Assembly: GCA_020073085.1 (NCBI GenBank)
Contig: JAIQFV010000006.1
Coordinates: 1-64,000, forward strand
Source of the DNA: Terriglobia bacterium
GTDB lineage: Bacteria > Acidobacteriota > Terriglobia > JAIQFV01
Direction of reading: 5' to 3'
Length of the DNA stretch: 64,000 nucleotides
The notes beneath the pieces were generated by a model, which was not told the origin of the DNA, did no database searches, and worked only from the letters and a program-made list of their open reading frames with translations. A program made the translations under genes and the position numbers. Positions 16,829 to 25,292 of the stretch are shown in pieces (position 1 is the stretch's first letter; each line of letters starts with the position of its first letter).

Positions 16829-17908
16829 ATGAAGGAAGCAGAATCGAACGGGACATCACGCCGTCGACTTTTGGCAATGGCCGGCCTTTCCGGTGGCGCC
16901 GCACTGCTCGCCCGGTGGCCGCTCTTCGCGAACCAGGAGGGAGTCGTCTCAACAAAGATCAATGCGTCGGCGAAAGCGAAGATCACCGCGATTAAGCCGG
17001 GAACGAACACGTCGTTCGGCCCACTGAAGCAGATCGATGCGGGGGTCCTGAATATTGGATACGCTGAAGCGGGCCCCGCCGATGGTCCTGCCGTCATTCT
17101 GCTGCACGGCTGGCCCTACGATATTCACAGCTATGTTGATGTCGCCCCGATGTTGGCATCGGCGGGCTACAGGGCCATCGTCCCGTATTTGCGGGGCTAT
17201 GGCACGACGCGTTTTCTATCAAGCGAATCGTTCCGGAATGGCCAGCCGTCGGGGATCGCTGTCGATATTATCGCCTTCATGGATGCCCTCAAGATCAAGA
17301 AGGCGATCCTTGCCGGCTACGATTGGGGAGCGCGGACGGCCAACATCATCGCGGCGCTCTGGCCGGAGCGCTCGAAGGCCATGGTGTCGGTGAGCGGTTA
17401 TCTGATCGGCAGCCGGGAAGCCGGCAAGACGCCGTTGCCCCCCAGGGATGAGCTCCAATGGTGGTACCAATATTACTTTGCCACCGAACGCGGCCGGGCC
17501 GGCTACGACAAATACCGGCACGACTTTGCGAAGCTCATCTGGCAGATTGCTTCGCCGAAGTGGAACTTCGATGACGCCACGTTCGATCGTAGCGCAGCGT
17601 CCTTCAACAACCCGGATCATGTCAGCATCGTGATCCACAATTACCGCTGGCGGCTCGGCCTCGCTGAAGGCGAACCGAAATATGACGACCTCGAAAAACG
17701 GCTTGCCGCAGGTCCGGTCATCACCGTGCCCACCATTACCCTTGAAGGGGATGCCAATGGTGCGCCGCATCCGGATAGCAGTTTCTATGCCAGGAAGTTT
17801 TCGGGCAAATATTCCCACCGGATTATCAAGGGCGGCATCGGGCATAATCTGCCCCAGGAAGCCCCACAGGCCTTTGCCGAAGCTGTCGTCGACGTCGACG
17901 GTTATTGA
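16829..17908 (+). CDS. Tat-exported alpha/beta hydrolase (epoxide hydrolase/haloalkane dehalogenase-like)
   Basis: This 359-residue protein has a twin-arginine signal (SRRRLLAMAG, residues 10-19, then a hydrophobic stretch), which sends a folded enzyme to the periplasm. The mature domain carries HGWP at 93-96, the nucleophile D165 in GYDWGA and the base H339 in GGIGHNLPQ. The Asp nucleophile fits epoxide hydrolases and dehalogenases, not esterases. The lid tyrosine that marks epoxide hydrolases could be in GYDKY or HNYRW; I cannot decide. The start follows AAAAGGGATTCACT. It closes the + strand enzyme block and has a palindromic element upstream. Confidence 0.87.
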   Translation: MKEAESNGTSRRRLLAMAGLSGGAALLARWPLFANQEGVVSTKINASAKAKITAIKPGTNTSFGPLKQIDAGVLNIGYAEAGPADGPAVILLHGWPYDIHSYVDVAPMLASAGYRAIVPYLRGYGTTRFLSSESFRNGQPSGIAVDIIAFMDALKIKKAILAGYDWGARTANIIAALWPERSKAMVSVSGYLIGSREAGKTPLPPRDELQWWYQYYFATERGRAGYDKYRHDFAKLIWQIASPKWNFDDATFDRSAASFNNPDHVSIVIHNYRWRLGLAEGEPKYDDLEKRLAAGPVITVPTITLEGDANGAPHPDSSFYARKFSGKYSHRIIKGGIGHNLPQEAPQAFAEAVVDVDGY

Positions 17909-18057
17909 TCGGCGTCAACCTGCATAGGCCCTGCGGACGGACTTACACAGGGCCTTGGTCAACCTGGTGGGAATGAATGTGGACGTGATGCAAGAAGGAA
18001 TGGGACATTCCGACTTGCCGGGGCGCTCTTCCGTACCAAACCTCAGATGAAGACTTG

Positions 18058-18153
18058 GAATTCGCGATTTGTTTGAATTTTGTCCGCCGCCGGCAAATTG
18101 TAATTTGGATTTTGTTTGGATTTTGGCGATTTGGAATTTGGAATTTGCCTTTA
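18058..18153. repeat. AT-rich TTTGGATTTTGG repeat, copy 1
   Basis: The segment is built of short units such as ATTTGGATTTTGTTTGG and GATTTGGAATTTGGAATTT. Related copies occur at 22497-22617 (inverted) and 23589-23662. Base composition is far more AT-rich than the surroundings. It overlaps the region just past the 3' end of the following - strand gene and codes for nothing recognisable. Confidence 0.65.
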
Positions 18154-19119
18154 ATTGGTGTTTATGATCACTTTTCCTCTGGCGTGTCCTTCTTCCAGAT
18201 ACCGTATCGCTTCTGGCACCTCGCTCAACGGGTAACGTCTATCGATGACGGGATCAATCTTCCCGGCTTCAAGAAGATCTTTTAAAAGCGCCAAATCCTC
18301 CGGGTTTATGTTCGCCATAAAGAGACGCATCTTCTTGCGCCCGACCAGTGACAGTAAGGGTCCCAGCAACACAACTTGGAGCATTTGGACCCAACCCCCT
18401 CCGGCCATGACATAGATTCCGTTCTGAACCATCGCGCGCCTGTAATTGAAGATTGAATGATAGGCGTTCGCGGCGATGATCAGATCGTAACGCTGGCCGC
18501 TTCGCGTGAAATCTTCTTGAGTGTAATCAATGACCCGGTCGGCGCCCATCGACCGCGCCATGTCCACATTCCTCGTGCTGCACACGGCAGTGACTTCAGC
18601 CCCGAACGATTTGGCTATCTGGACCGCAAATGTACCCACCCCACCCGACGCGCCGTCAACCAGAACCCTGTGGCCTTGCTGGATCCGTCCCTTGTCACGC
18701 AGACCCTGGAGGGCAGTGGATGCCGCCACGGGCAAGGCTGCGGCGTCCTCAAACGACAGGTGGACCGGCTTCAGTGCCAATTTATCTTCATTGGCACACG
18801 CATACTCGGCACAGGCCCCTGGGCACACGCCGAACACCTCGTCGCCTGGTTTGAACCGGGTGACGTTCCTGCCCACCGCTTCAACCTGTCCGGCCACATC
18901 TCGGCCGACTCGGCCGGGTTGCGCGCTCTTTGGTTTACGCAGCCCGAACAGCATGCGAAGGATGTACGGCCCGCCTCTCATTAATCGCCAGTCAAGTGCA
19001 TTGAGGGATGCTGCGCGAACCCTTATCAAGACTTCATTGTCCCCCGGGGTCGGCTTTTCAATCTCCTCACATTTAAGAACATCGGGCGAACCGTAGTTGT
19101 AATAGACGACGGCTTTCAT
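18151..19119 (-). CDS. NAD(P)-dependent quinone oxidoreductase-like alcohol dehydrogenase
   Basis: This 322-residue zinc-independent medium-chain dehydrogenase/reductase begins MKAVVYYNYGSPDVLK, the usual start of the QOR-like group, with AAGGAGAATATCCCT before it. The GroES-like domain has ASLNALDWRLMRGG and PGRVGRDVAGQVEAVG, and the cofactor motif is DGASGGVGTFAVQIAKSFGA near residue 150. The zinc-ligand Cys and His of alcohol dehydrogenases are absent, as expected. It would reduce quinones or activated alkenes with NADPH. It lies convergent to the + strand block. Confidence 0.88.
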   Translation of the reverse strand: MKAVVYYNYGSPDVLKCEEIEKPTPGDNEVLIRVRAASLNALDWRLMRGGPYILRMLFGLRKPKSAQPGRVGRDVAGQVEAVGRNVTRFKPGDEVFGVCPGACAEYACANEDKLALKPVHLSFEDAAALPVAASTALQGLRDKGRIQQGHRVLVDGASGGVGTFAVQIAKSFGAEVTAVCSTRNVDMARSMGADRVIDYTQEDFTRSGQRYDLIIAANAYHSIFNYRRAMVQNGIYVMAGGGWVQMLQVVLLGPLLSLVGRKKMRLFMANINPEDLALLKDLLEAGKIDPVIDRRYPLSEVPEAIRYLEEGHARGKVIINTN

Positions 19120-19276
19120 AGGGATATTCTCCTTGATGCGGTTTTTAGGCGACGGCCGGTTACGCTCCGCTGACTCGCCAGGCGCTTGTTGACTTCCCAC
19201 CTCAGAATACTCACGCCGATCTCGATGAACCCCAGGGAAGCAATAGTTCTACCGCACCACAGGGGTTCGGTTCAGG

Positions 19277-19972
19277 CTATGCTGGGACATCTAATGGTTG
19301 GTCCTTTGCACCCTTAATCAAAAGCCACAAGATAATCGGCAGCTCCCCAAGAGTAAGCACCATCGCAAACCTCGAAACAATATGCCCGTAAGCCGGCAGG
19401 AGTAAGAATGTAGAACTAATGGCCAGATAGCCGAAACATGCCAAGATCAGCAGGACGCCCAGAATTCGGGGAAGGAAGCCCGATTTAAACACAAGGACCC
19501 CGAAGGGAAAAAGCCAAAGGCCCCAAAATATCTGGGCGAGAAGGATTCCGTCATTATGCAAACCGAGAAATAGCATGACCAGGGCATTCAGCTGACGTGG
19601 GTCGAATGCGGACAGGAAGTTAGCACCGCTCAAGAGTGTCAGGACAGCCAGTTGGTTAAGCACATTAAGAAACGATATGGGGACGGAGACCACAAACAAT
19701 GTCACCATGAGCGAAGCCTGCGTTTTGTCAACCCCTTTGAACAATCGATATAGAGCCAGAGCCACAAATATGAAACCGGTGGCGCAAATCAGCTCGCTCA
19801 CCATGCCGATACGGAAAAGCAACTCCGAAGCCTGAATCTTGTTGACCGTAGCCGTGGCATCTCCGGGCACAATAAGAACGGAGGGAACATACAGAAGGCT
19901 GAAGGCGCCGGGTATTGACATCAACACATACAGTAATCCTGCGACTCTTGCTGCCTTTTTGGTTGAATTCAT
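19277..19972 (-). CDS. DUF4386 membrane protein
   Basis: This 231-residue protein has six predicted hydrophobic segments and the DUF4386 start TKKAARVAGLLYVLMSIPGAF. Other family marks are ELLFRIGMVSELICA and the LHNDGILLAQIFWGLWLFPFG stretch. The family is common in soil bacteria and its function is unknown. A second member lies directly upstream at 20012-20719, so the two form a tandem pair on the - strand. CAAGGAGAGTGAGG precedes the start. Confidence 0.85.
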   Translation of the reverse strand: MNSTKKAARVAGLLYVLMSIPGAFSLLYVPSVLIVPGDATATVNKIQASELLFRIGMVSELICATGFIFVALALYRLFKGVDKTQASLMVTLFVVSVPISFLNVLNQLAVLTLLSGANFLSAFDPRQLNALVMLFLGLHNDGILLAQIFWGLWLFPFGVLVFKSGFLPRILGVLLILACFGYLAISSTFLLLPAYGHIVSRFAMVLTLGELPIILWLLIKGAKDQPLDVPA

Positions 19973-20011
19973 GGCCTCACTCTCCTTGTCTCGCGGTTGA
20001 CCGAGGGACCG

Positions 20012-20719
20012 CTACTCAACGCGCGGTGTTCGTATTCCCTTGAACAGAAGCCAAAAACTGAGCACAAGTTCGAAGATCGCCATAGGGGAATCGAACCACC
20101 ACAGGTTCACTACTTTGGAGAAGTGGGGAAAGATATAAAAAACGAAAGTGCAGGCGGCGCACCATGCACTGGAGATCATACCAAAGGCAGCCAGGGCTCT
20201 GGGGATGTAGTTCGATTTGAACCACAGGTAGCTGCCCACGGTGGCTCCCAATCCCCAAAACAGCAAGCCAACGTAGTACGCGTCGAACCCGCTGAGGTGC
20301 AATCGTACCAAGGCCGACAATTGGTCGGGTCCAAACGCACGCGAGTAATCAGCGTCCTTCAAGAGCCGCAGAGCGGTAAAGAGATTGAGCGTCGCCAGGA
20401 GCCACATGACGCCATGGACCAGCCTGCCGAATGCCGCGAGCAAGGCAAGGTTCTGGCTGACCGGCTTGAGGATCACGTAAAGCGCTGTCAGCAGCACGAC
20501 CACGCCAACGCAGTAAACCATGTCGCCCGCGACCCCGATACGGAATAGTGTTTCGTGCGCCAGGATATTGCGGGCGGTTTCCGCCGGATTGCCGCCAACG
20601 ATGAGGCGGGCGAAGATCCCGAAATTGACCGCAACCACGGTGACGAACGAGATCAGGCAAGCAAGTCCTGCGATCTTTGCAGCCGTGCGTTGTGACTCGT
20701 CGATCGTGCTGTTTATCAT
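20012..20719 (-). CDS. DUF4386 membrane protein, upstream paralogue
   Basis: This 235-residue protein is homologous to the product at 19277-19972. It shares the start pattern (RTAAKIAGLACLISFVT), the HETLFRIGVAGDMVYCVG stretch and the YVGLLFWGLGATVGSYL region. Six hydrophobic segments are visible. Only 39 bases separate it from the next gene, so the pair is probably cotranscribed. The two are far from identical, so the duplication is old or they were acquired together. GGGAGGAAACGAA precedes the start. Function is unknown. Confidence 0.85.
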   Translation of the reverse strand: MINSTIDESQRTAAKIAGLACLISFVTVVAVNFGIFARLIVGGNPAETARNILAHETLFRIGVAGDMVYCVGVVVLLTALYVILKPVSQNLALLAAFGRLVHGVMWLLATLNLFTALRLLKDADYSRAFGPDQLSALVRLHLSGFDAYYVGLLFWGLGATVGSYLWFKSNYIPRALAAFGMISSAWCAACTFVFYIFPHFSKVVNLWWFDSPMAIFELVLSFWLLFKGIRTPRVE

Positions 20720-20871
20720 TTCGTTTCCTCCCAGGAGGCCGGGTGCAGCGGGTTGTCAGGTTCTTCGTTATGTTTCCAGAGTTAATACTACACCTTTCGA
20801 GGTGTCCTTCTGCCGGATACCGCATAGCTTCAGCGATCCCTGCTTGGGACAGCGTCCGGGGACCGGCGGCC

Positions 20872-21231
20872 TCAAGGCTCTTTGGTCTCGCCGGGGGATG
20901 GGCAGAAGCCCCAACGTCCGCGCCAGCTTTGCCGGAGCCGTTCCTGCTCCTCAGGGGTCATGTGCTCCCAGCGCTCGGTCATGCGCTCTTTCATGCGACG
21001 GCGCACATTGGAGCGACCGGAACTGCGCACTCCAAGTCCGCCGAAGAGGATGCGGCACAGCGCCAGGATGCCCAGCGCTTGCCAGAAGGTGACCGGGCGC
21101 CAGCCGAAGAGCGGCGGCAGCAGCCAATTCCACAGTTGCAGCACGAGTTCGCCGCCAAGGGCGACAAAGAGCAGCATCCCCAGGATCGCCAGTGGAGCGA
21201 TGAAAATCAGTCTTTTCACTCTCGGTCTCAT
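20872..21231 (-). CDS. Small membrane protein paired with an ECF sigma factor
   Basis: This 119-residue protein begins MRPRVKRLIFIAPLAILG. It has two or three hydrophobic segments (about 8-30, 35-45 and 50-68) and a basic, hydrophilic C-terminus containing MTERWEHMTPEEQERLRQ. It begins 10 bases after the sigma factor stop codon, so translation is probably coupled. GAGGGACTGAAT precedes this start; an upstream in-frame Met inside the sigma gene is not used. The location is that of an anti-sigma factor, but no zinc-binding HxxxCxxC motif is present. A regulatory role is only an inference. Confidence 0.7.
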   Translation of the reverse strand: MRPRVKRLIFIAPLAILGMLLFVALGGELVLQLWNWLLPPLFGWRPVTFWQALGILALCRILFGGLGVRSSGRSNVRRRMKERMTERWEHMTPEEQERLRQSWRGRWGFCPSPGETKEP

Positions 21232-21241
21232 ATTCAGTCCC

Positions 21242-21823
21242 TCACGCTTTCGTAAATTCGTCGTAAATGTTTTGCAGTCGTTCGCGCAGGTGCAGCACCG
21301 CATAGCGTTTGCGCGAGAGCAGCGTATTCACGCTCACGCCGGTCTCGGCGGCCATCTCCTTGAAGCTGCGCCCCTCGATCTCGTGCCCGACAAACACCTG
21401 GCGCTGCGCTTCTGGCAGCTCATCGAGCGCAAACTCGAGTTCGTCGAGGAGCACGCCGCGGATGTAAAGAGCGTCCGGTCCGGCATCGGGCGAAGGCAGC
21501 AAGTCCTCCAACCGGAGCAACTCTTCGTCGTCGGCCACGGCGGCATCGCTGAAGCTCCCCGGCGTCTTCTTGCGGAAGAGATCGGTGATGCGGTTGCGCG
21601 CGACGCGGAAGAGCCAGCCGGCAACGTGCTCGATCGGCATCAGCAGGCGGTTCGCTTCCACCAGCTCGTAGAAAACCTCTTGCAGGATGTCCTCGGCATC
21701 GCGCGGGTCAGGCACCCGCCGCCGAATGAAGTTGCGCAGCCGGGATTGCTCCCGCTTGACCACCTCTGATATCCCCCGGTCCTGTTTGAGGCTCATGGGC
21801 TCCAGGCTCGCTGCGTCCCTCAT
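21242..21823 (-). CDS. ECF-type RNA polymerase sigma factor
   Basis: This protein of about 193 residues has region 2 (EDILQEVFYELVEAN, GWLFRVARNRITDLFRKK) and region 4 (LPEAQRQVFVGHEIEGRSFKEMA then VNTLLSRKRYAVLHLRE). Both match extracytoplasmic-function sigma factors. The start is taken at ATG 21823 (MRDAASLEP). ATG 21796 is also possible. The open frame continues to 22000, but that part runs through a palindromic repeat and is not protein-like. The membrane protein directly downstream may control it. No target promoter can be named. Confidence 0.87.
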   Translation of the reverse strand: MRDAASLEPMSLKQDRGISEVVKREQSRLRNFIRRRVPDPRDAEDILQEVFYELVEANRLLMPIEHVAGWLFRVARNRITDLFRKKTPGSFSDAAVADDEELLRLEDLLPSPDAGPDALYIRGVLLDELEFALDELPEAQRQVFVGHEIEGRSFKEMAAETGVSVNTLLSRKRYAVLHLRERLQNIYDEFTKA

Positions 21824-21896
21824 CCATAGTTGTAGACGAATGGGGGTGGGTGAATATTGTAGAATATTTGGGGAGTCTTTGTGTTGACCCTGGGTT

Positions 21897-21958
21897 AGGG
21901 ACAGACACCTTCTCTTAAGCAATATCGCAGAATGGCAGCAAAGCAGGTGTCTGTCCCT
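21897..21958. repeat. Inverted repeat with GGGACAG core
   Basis: Arms AGGGACAGACACCT (21897-21910) and AGGTGTCTGTCCCT (21945-21958) are a perfect 14-base inverted repeat around a 34-base loop, followed by a T run. The core is shared with the repeats at 8592-8771. From general knowledge, GGGACAGACACC hairpins of this form are a widespread REP-type family in environmental bacteria. It lies upstream of the sigma factor gene and could end transcription entering from the tRNA side. Confidence 0.65.
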
Positions 21959-22042
21959 CTTTTTTGGATCTCCATTTTCGATGAATGCGAGGCGAGCCAA
22001 GAGGGAAGAAGTGGACGAGCCAATGAAAGGAAAAATGAGTGT

Positions 22043-22118
<76 letters not shown>

Positions 22119-22370
22119 CCAGAGCGGGTAAAGAACTTAAACTGGAATGATGAAATTGTAAAACAAAAAATCGACCGGTCCTGGTATCCGGGATTACAGC
22201 TGGAATAAGCGAACAAAGAAGCTGATATCTAAAATCTGAAAATTCAGATTTGAGAATAGAAGCGAACCAAGAGTCCGAAATCCGAAATCTCAAATCCGAA
22301 ATGAAATCCCTTGATCGGCGGTGGTGGATGCGTTCGTACCAAGCCTCCTCCAGCCTCTCTCCCCAATTCA

Positions 22371-22447
22371 TGGTGCGCCTGACTGGGCTCGAACCAGCGG
22401 CCTTTTCCTTCGGAGGGAAACGCTCTATCCAACTGAGCTACAGGCGC
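22371..22447 (-). tRNA. tRNA-Arg (anticodon CCG)
   Basis: The - strand sequence folds with acceptor stem GCGCCTG/CAGGCGC, D arm AGCTC..GAGC, and anticodon stem TTTCC/GGAAA with loop CTCCGAA, giving anticodon CCG. The T loop is GGTTCGAGCCC, and a CCA end is encoded. Confidence 0.95.
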
Positions 22448-22496
22448 ACACGAAAAACCAGCGTTGAATTTTAACCCAACAACGCCCTCCGAGTAA

Positions 22497-22617
22497 ATTC
22501 CAAAGTCCAATAACCAAAACCCAAATAAATTTCAAAATCCAAATTCCAAGCCAGCCCGGCGGACAAAATCCAAACAAAACCCAAACTCCAATCCGCCTGC
22601 GGCGGACAAGTTCCAGC
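22497..22617. repeat. AT-rich TTTGGATTTTGG repeat, copy 2 (inverted)
   Basis: Units such as AAAATCCAAATTCCAAG and AAAATCCAAACAAAACCC are the reverse complement of the repeat at 18058-18153. The 339 bases between the tRNA-Arg and the hemerythrin-like gene (22448-22786) otherwise show no gene. Confidence 0.6.
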
Positions 22618-22786
22618 CCTCTGGACACGCCCCAGGACACTCCCGTTCGTGACTTATGTCATGGCGACTTACTGTGCGACTCGACCATAATCAATGGGCA
22701 TAGAATACTGTTACCCCGTTCGAGCCGCCTTAAAGGCGCTCACTTTCGTTCTGAGTGTCTAGCCGGAGCTTGAGCAGGAGGGATTC

Positions 22787-23311
22787 GTGGAAAGTCAAGG
22801 AAGGAGGGACTTGAAGAGAAGATCCCGGCGTCACAATAGTCTGGTCCCGCTTTCTCGCGAGCATCACTATGCGCTGACACTGTGCCTGCGGATTCACAAG
22901 GGATTGCCCGAGCATCGCACGGATCGGGACTGGATTCGAATAAAGGTGGGCCATGCCATTGAGTTTTTCGAGACCGAACTGGTCGTTCATTTTCAAGCCG
23001 AAGAGAGGTTCTTGTTCCCCGAGATGCGCGACATGGCCGAGGCCCGCGAGATTCTTGACGAACTGCTCGCTGAACATCGGAAGATGGATCGCCTTGTCAA
23101 ACAACTGCGGGATCGCGGGGGCGAGTCGCTGGTGTCAGCACTGACGGAATTCGCCGACACTCTTGAGGCGCACATCCGCAAGGAAGAGCGCGCCTTGTTT
23201 CCGGTCTACGAACGAGAGGCCTCCCCCGAAACTATCTCCCGCGTCGAACGGGCAATTTTTGAACTGATCGGCTCCGCATCTCGGCCTCGACACCCGGAGT
23301 TGCTGAAGTGA
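22787..23311 (+). CDS. Hemerythrin-domain protein
   Basis: This 174-residue all-helical protein has the iron-ligand pattern of hemerythrin-like domains: H26/H27 (SREHHYAL), H68-x3-E72 (HFQAEE), H97 (LLAEHRKM) and H129-x3-E133 (HIRKEE). It should bind a di-iron centre and react with O2 or NO; the exact role (sensing, storage or repair) cannot be told. The start is GTG 22787, preceded by GCAGGAGGGATTC. The protein is cytoplasmic, with no signal peptide. No repair or nitrosative-stress partners lie beside it. Confidence 0.85.
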   Translation: MESQGRRDLKRRSRRHNSLVPLSREHHYALTLCLRIHKGLPEHRTDRDWIRIKVGHAIEFFETELVVHFQAEERFLFPEMRDMAEAREILDELLAEHRKMDRLVKQLRDRGGESLVSALTEFADTLEAHIRKEERALFPVYEREASPETISRVERAIFELIGSASRPRHPELLK

Positions 23312-23501
23312 GCCGGGAGACGTATCAGATCCCTGGGGGCTGTTGCTAAGACCTGGAAGCCTGCGATGATCCCGCAGGTGGTGGAGGGCCACCACCATAA
23401 TCACGTGATTCTGGGTCGGAGGCTGTCTCGATTCCTTGGGGCCCACCCGGCAATTTGACCGCTGAGGCGCCAGGTCCGTCTGTAGACTGGATCTGAATAT
23501 T

Positions 23502-23521
23502 CCCCCAACTGCCGTTGGGGG
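23502..23521. repeat. Short perfect hairpin downstream of the hemerythrin-like gene
   Basis: CCCCCAAC (23502-23509), loop TGCC and GTTGGGGG (23514-23521) form a perfect 8-base stem. No T run follows. The 361-base gap 23312-23672 otherwise contains only an AT-rich repeat and no recognisable gene. Confidence 0.45.
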
Positions 23522-23588
23522 GATTGATCCGTCACTTCTGAGGTCTTCAACCAACACAACTCCTCAATTGAAGTCTGTGTTCCTGACG

Positions 23589-23662
23589 TCCTTTTGGACT
23601 TTGAGATTTATTTGGATTTTGGGTTTTATTTGGATTTTGGCGTTTGGAATTTGGAATTTACT
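23589..23662. repeat. AT-rich TTTGGATTTTGG repeat, copy 3
   Basis: Units ATTTATTTGGATTTTGGG, TTTTATTTGGATTTTGG and CGTTTGGAATTTGGAATTTA repeat, in the same orientation as copy 1 (18058-18153). The copy ends 11 bases before the tRNA-Arg(TCT) gene, on its 3' side. Confidence 0.65.
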
Positions 23663-23672
23663 CCGCAGGAGT

Positions 23673-23749
23673 TGGTACGCCTGGCCCGACTCGAACGGGC
23701 GACCCTCTGCTTAGAAGGCAGATGCTCTATCCACCTGAGCTACAGGCGC
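23673..23749 (-). tRNA. tRNA-Arg (anticodon TCT)
   Basis: On the - strand the acceptor stem is GCGCCTG/CAGGCGT (terminal G-T pair) and the D arm AGCTC..GAGC. The anticodon stem TCTGC/GCAGA has loop CTTCTAA, giving anticodon TCT. The T arm reads CCCGTTCGAGTCGGG. An encoded CCA follows discriminator A. Confidence 0.94.
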
Positions 23750-24034
23750 ACTCTCATCTGACGCCGGTCAAATTCTAGCGCACTCGAGACGGGGCGGCAA
23801 GTCTTGACCGTCGGAGACTGGGGGAAATTTCTATCGGGTTCAGAATCGGCAGACAACAGCATCCGCAAGGGGAATAGCAGGTCACCCCCGAGTGGAAAAA
23901 GATGTCTCAACCGGCTGGAAAAATGAATCGAGCCGCAAGCCAGTCCGCCCACGGGTGTGGGGTCTGCAGACGCATTTTCCCCGGACGGGAGCAGGCCATG
24001 GCAGGCCGGTGGAAAAAGATTGCTGTATTATGTG

Positions 24035-24063
24035 TTGAAAAATAAGGAGAATTTTTGTAGAGT
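24035..24063 (+). promoter_or_regulatory. Candidate promoter of the response regulator gene
   Basis: TTGAAA (24035-24040), a 17-base spacer and TAGAGT (24058-24063) lie 46 bases before the start of the gene at 24109. The -10 match is only moderate. The rest of the gap 23750-24108 shows no gene. Confidence 0.3.
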
Positions 24064-24108
24064 GGTGTCCTCACCAGCTCTGAGGAAGGGATCCTCAGCC
24101 GGATATCG

Positions 24109-24804
24109 ATGAGCCAAATTTCAAAAGTTCTTGTGGTTGAAGACGACATCAGCGTCACTACCGGTATTTCCATTTATCTCAAGAAGGCCGGCTACCAGGT
24201 CGTCAGTACCTTTGATGGGACCAGCGGTCTGGAGGCGGCCAAGAAGGAAACCCCGGACTTCATCATCCTCGACATCATGCTTCCGAAGATGAACGGGTAC
24301 GAGGTCTGCAAGGCCATCCGCAAGATCAACCCCCGTGTTCCCATCATTATGTTGACTTCCAAGTCCGACGAAGGCGACAAGGTCTTCGGCCTCGGGCTGG
24401 GTGCGGATGACTATATTACCAAGCCCTTCAGCTTCCGCGAGTTGGAGGCGCGCATGAAGGCCGTGGCGCGTCGGGCCGAAAAGGATGCCGTCCTGGTTTC
24501 AAAACAGCCCCAGCTCAAGCATCGCGACATCCTGCTCGATCTCAATACCCGGGAAGTCCTCGTTAAGAAGAAGGCCCTCACCCTGACTCCAAAAGAATTC
24601 GACCTGATGAAGCATTTCATGCAGAACCCTGAACTCGTGTTCTCGCGGGACCAGTTGTTGGATGCGGTTTGGGGATACACCTTCGAGGGTTACGACCGGA
24701 CCATCGATACGCATATTAACCGCCTGCGCAATAAGATCGAGAAGGATCCCAGCGCCCCCCAGTACATCATCTCGGTGTACGGCGTCGGCTACAAACTCGT
24801 TTAG
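24109..24804 (+). CDS. OmpR/PhoB-family response regulator
   Basis: This 231-residue two-domain regulator has a receiver domain at about 5-118 with acidic pocket E11/D12/D13, phospho-acceptor D55 (ILDIMLPK), T83 and K105-P106. A winged-helix DNA-binding domain at about 135-231 carries LTPKEFDLMKHFMQ and the recognition region YDRTIDTHINRLRNKIE. All phosphorylation residues are present, so it should work with a kinase, but no histidine kinase gene adjoins it. The nearest kinase in the window, at 54882, is a hybrid with its own receiver. It is therefore an orphan regulator here. Confidence 0.93.
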   Translation: MSQISKVLVVEDDISVTTGISIYLKKAGYQVVSTFDGTSGLEAAKKETPDFIILDIMLPKMNGYEVCKAIRKINPRVPIIMLTSKSDEGDKVFGLGLGADDYITKPFSFRELEARMKAVARRAEKDAVLVSKQPQLKHRDILLDLNTREVLVKKKALTLTPKEFDLMKHFMQNPELVFSRDQLLDAVWGYTFEGYDRTIDTHINRLRNKIEKDPSAPQYIISVYGVGYKLV

Positions 24805-24939
24805 CCATCCATTCACCCTTCCTTCCATTTTGCCTGGCTGAGTCGTCGCCGGACGATTCAAGAAATCTCTTCTGAATAACCATGCGCCCTGGGATTCAAG
24901 GGCCGTCTCAGTTTGGGGGGCGATTCCCGTGGTCTGGAA

Positions 24940-24955
24940 TACCGACCGGTCGGTA
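24940..24955. promoter_or_regulatory. 16-base perfect palindrome resembling a TetR-family operator
   Basis: TACCGACCGGTCGGTA is perfectly self-complementary. Operators of the form ACCGACCGGTCGGT are well known for TetR-family repressors. No TetR gene is present in the window, and the gap 24805-25292 carries no recognised gene. It may be a relic of a lost regulator or a site for a distant one. Confidence 0.4.
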
Positions 24956-25292
24956 GGTTGGCGGGGTCCCCGGGAGCGTGGCAAGCGAAAGCGGAAATAG
25001 CGCCATTTCGATGCGCGCTGTGGCCTGGAGGGATGCCAGGCGCTGATGGTATTTTTTTATATTCAACGACTTAACCCTTGCTTCGATGAGGCATCTAAAT
25101 GGAGTGAATCGATTGAGAGAGGAGAACTCAGGAACGCCGTCGAGTCGATGCATAGGACAGGAATTCGGGCCAGGAAAAAGGGTGGTCCGAAAAAAATACA
25201 ATTTTTAGCTAATGCTCCGTCCTCTTATGACGATAGATAAATGGAAATAGGGCATCGCCTTCCGGTGATGCGCAAGGAGCAACAAGAAGAAG

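Noticed and set aside
17950-18047. Possible integrase tail (VDVMQEGMGHSDL)
   Set aside because: The short resemblance to a tyrosine-recombinase end is weak, and the remaining catalytic motifs are absent.
20882-21769. 295-codon open frame on the + strand
   Set aside because: It lies antisense to the sigma factor and membrane protein genes, which have strong motif support.
25046-25240. 64-codon open frame on the + strand before the AAA+ gene
   Set aside because: There is no ribosome-binding site, no family signal, and it lies in a region with a palindromic operator-like site.
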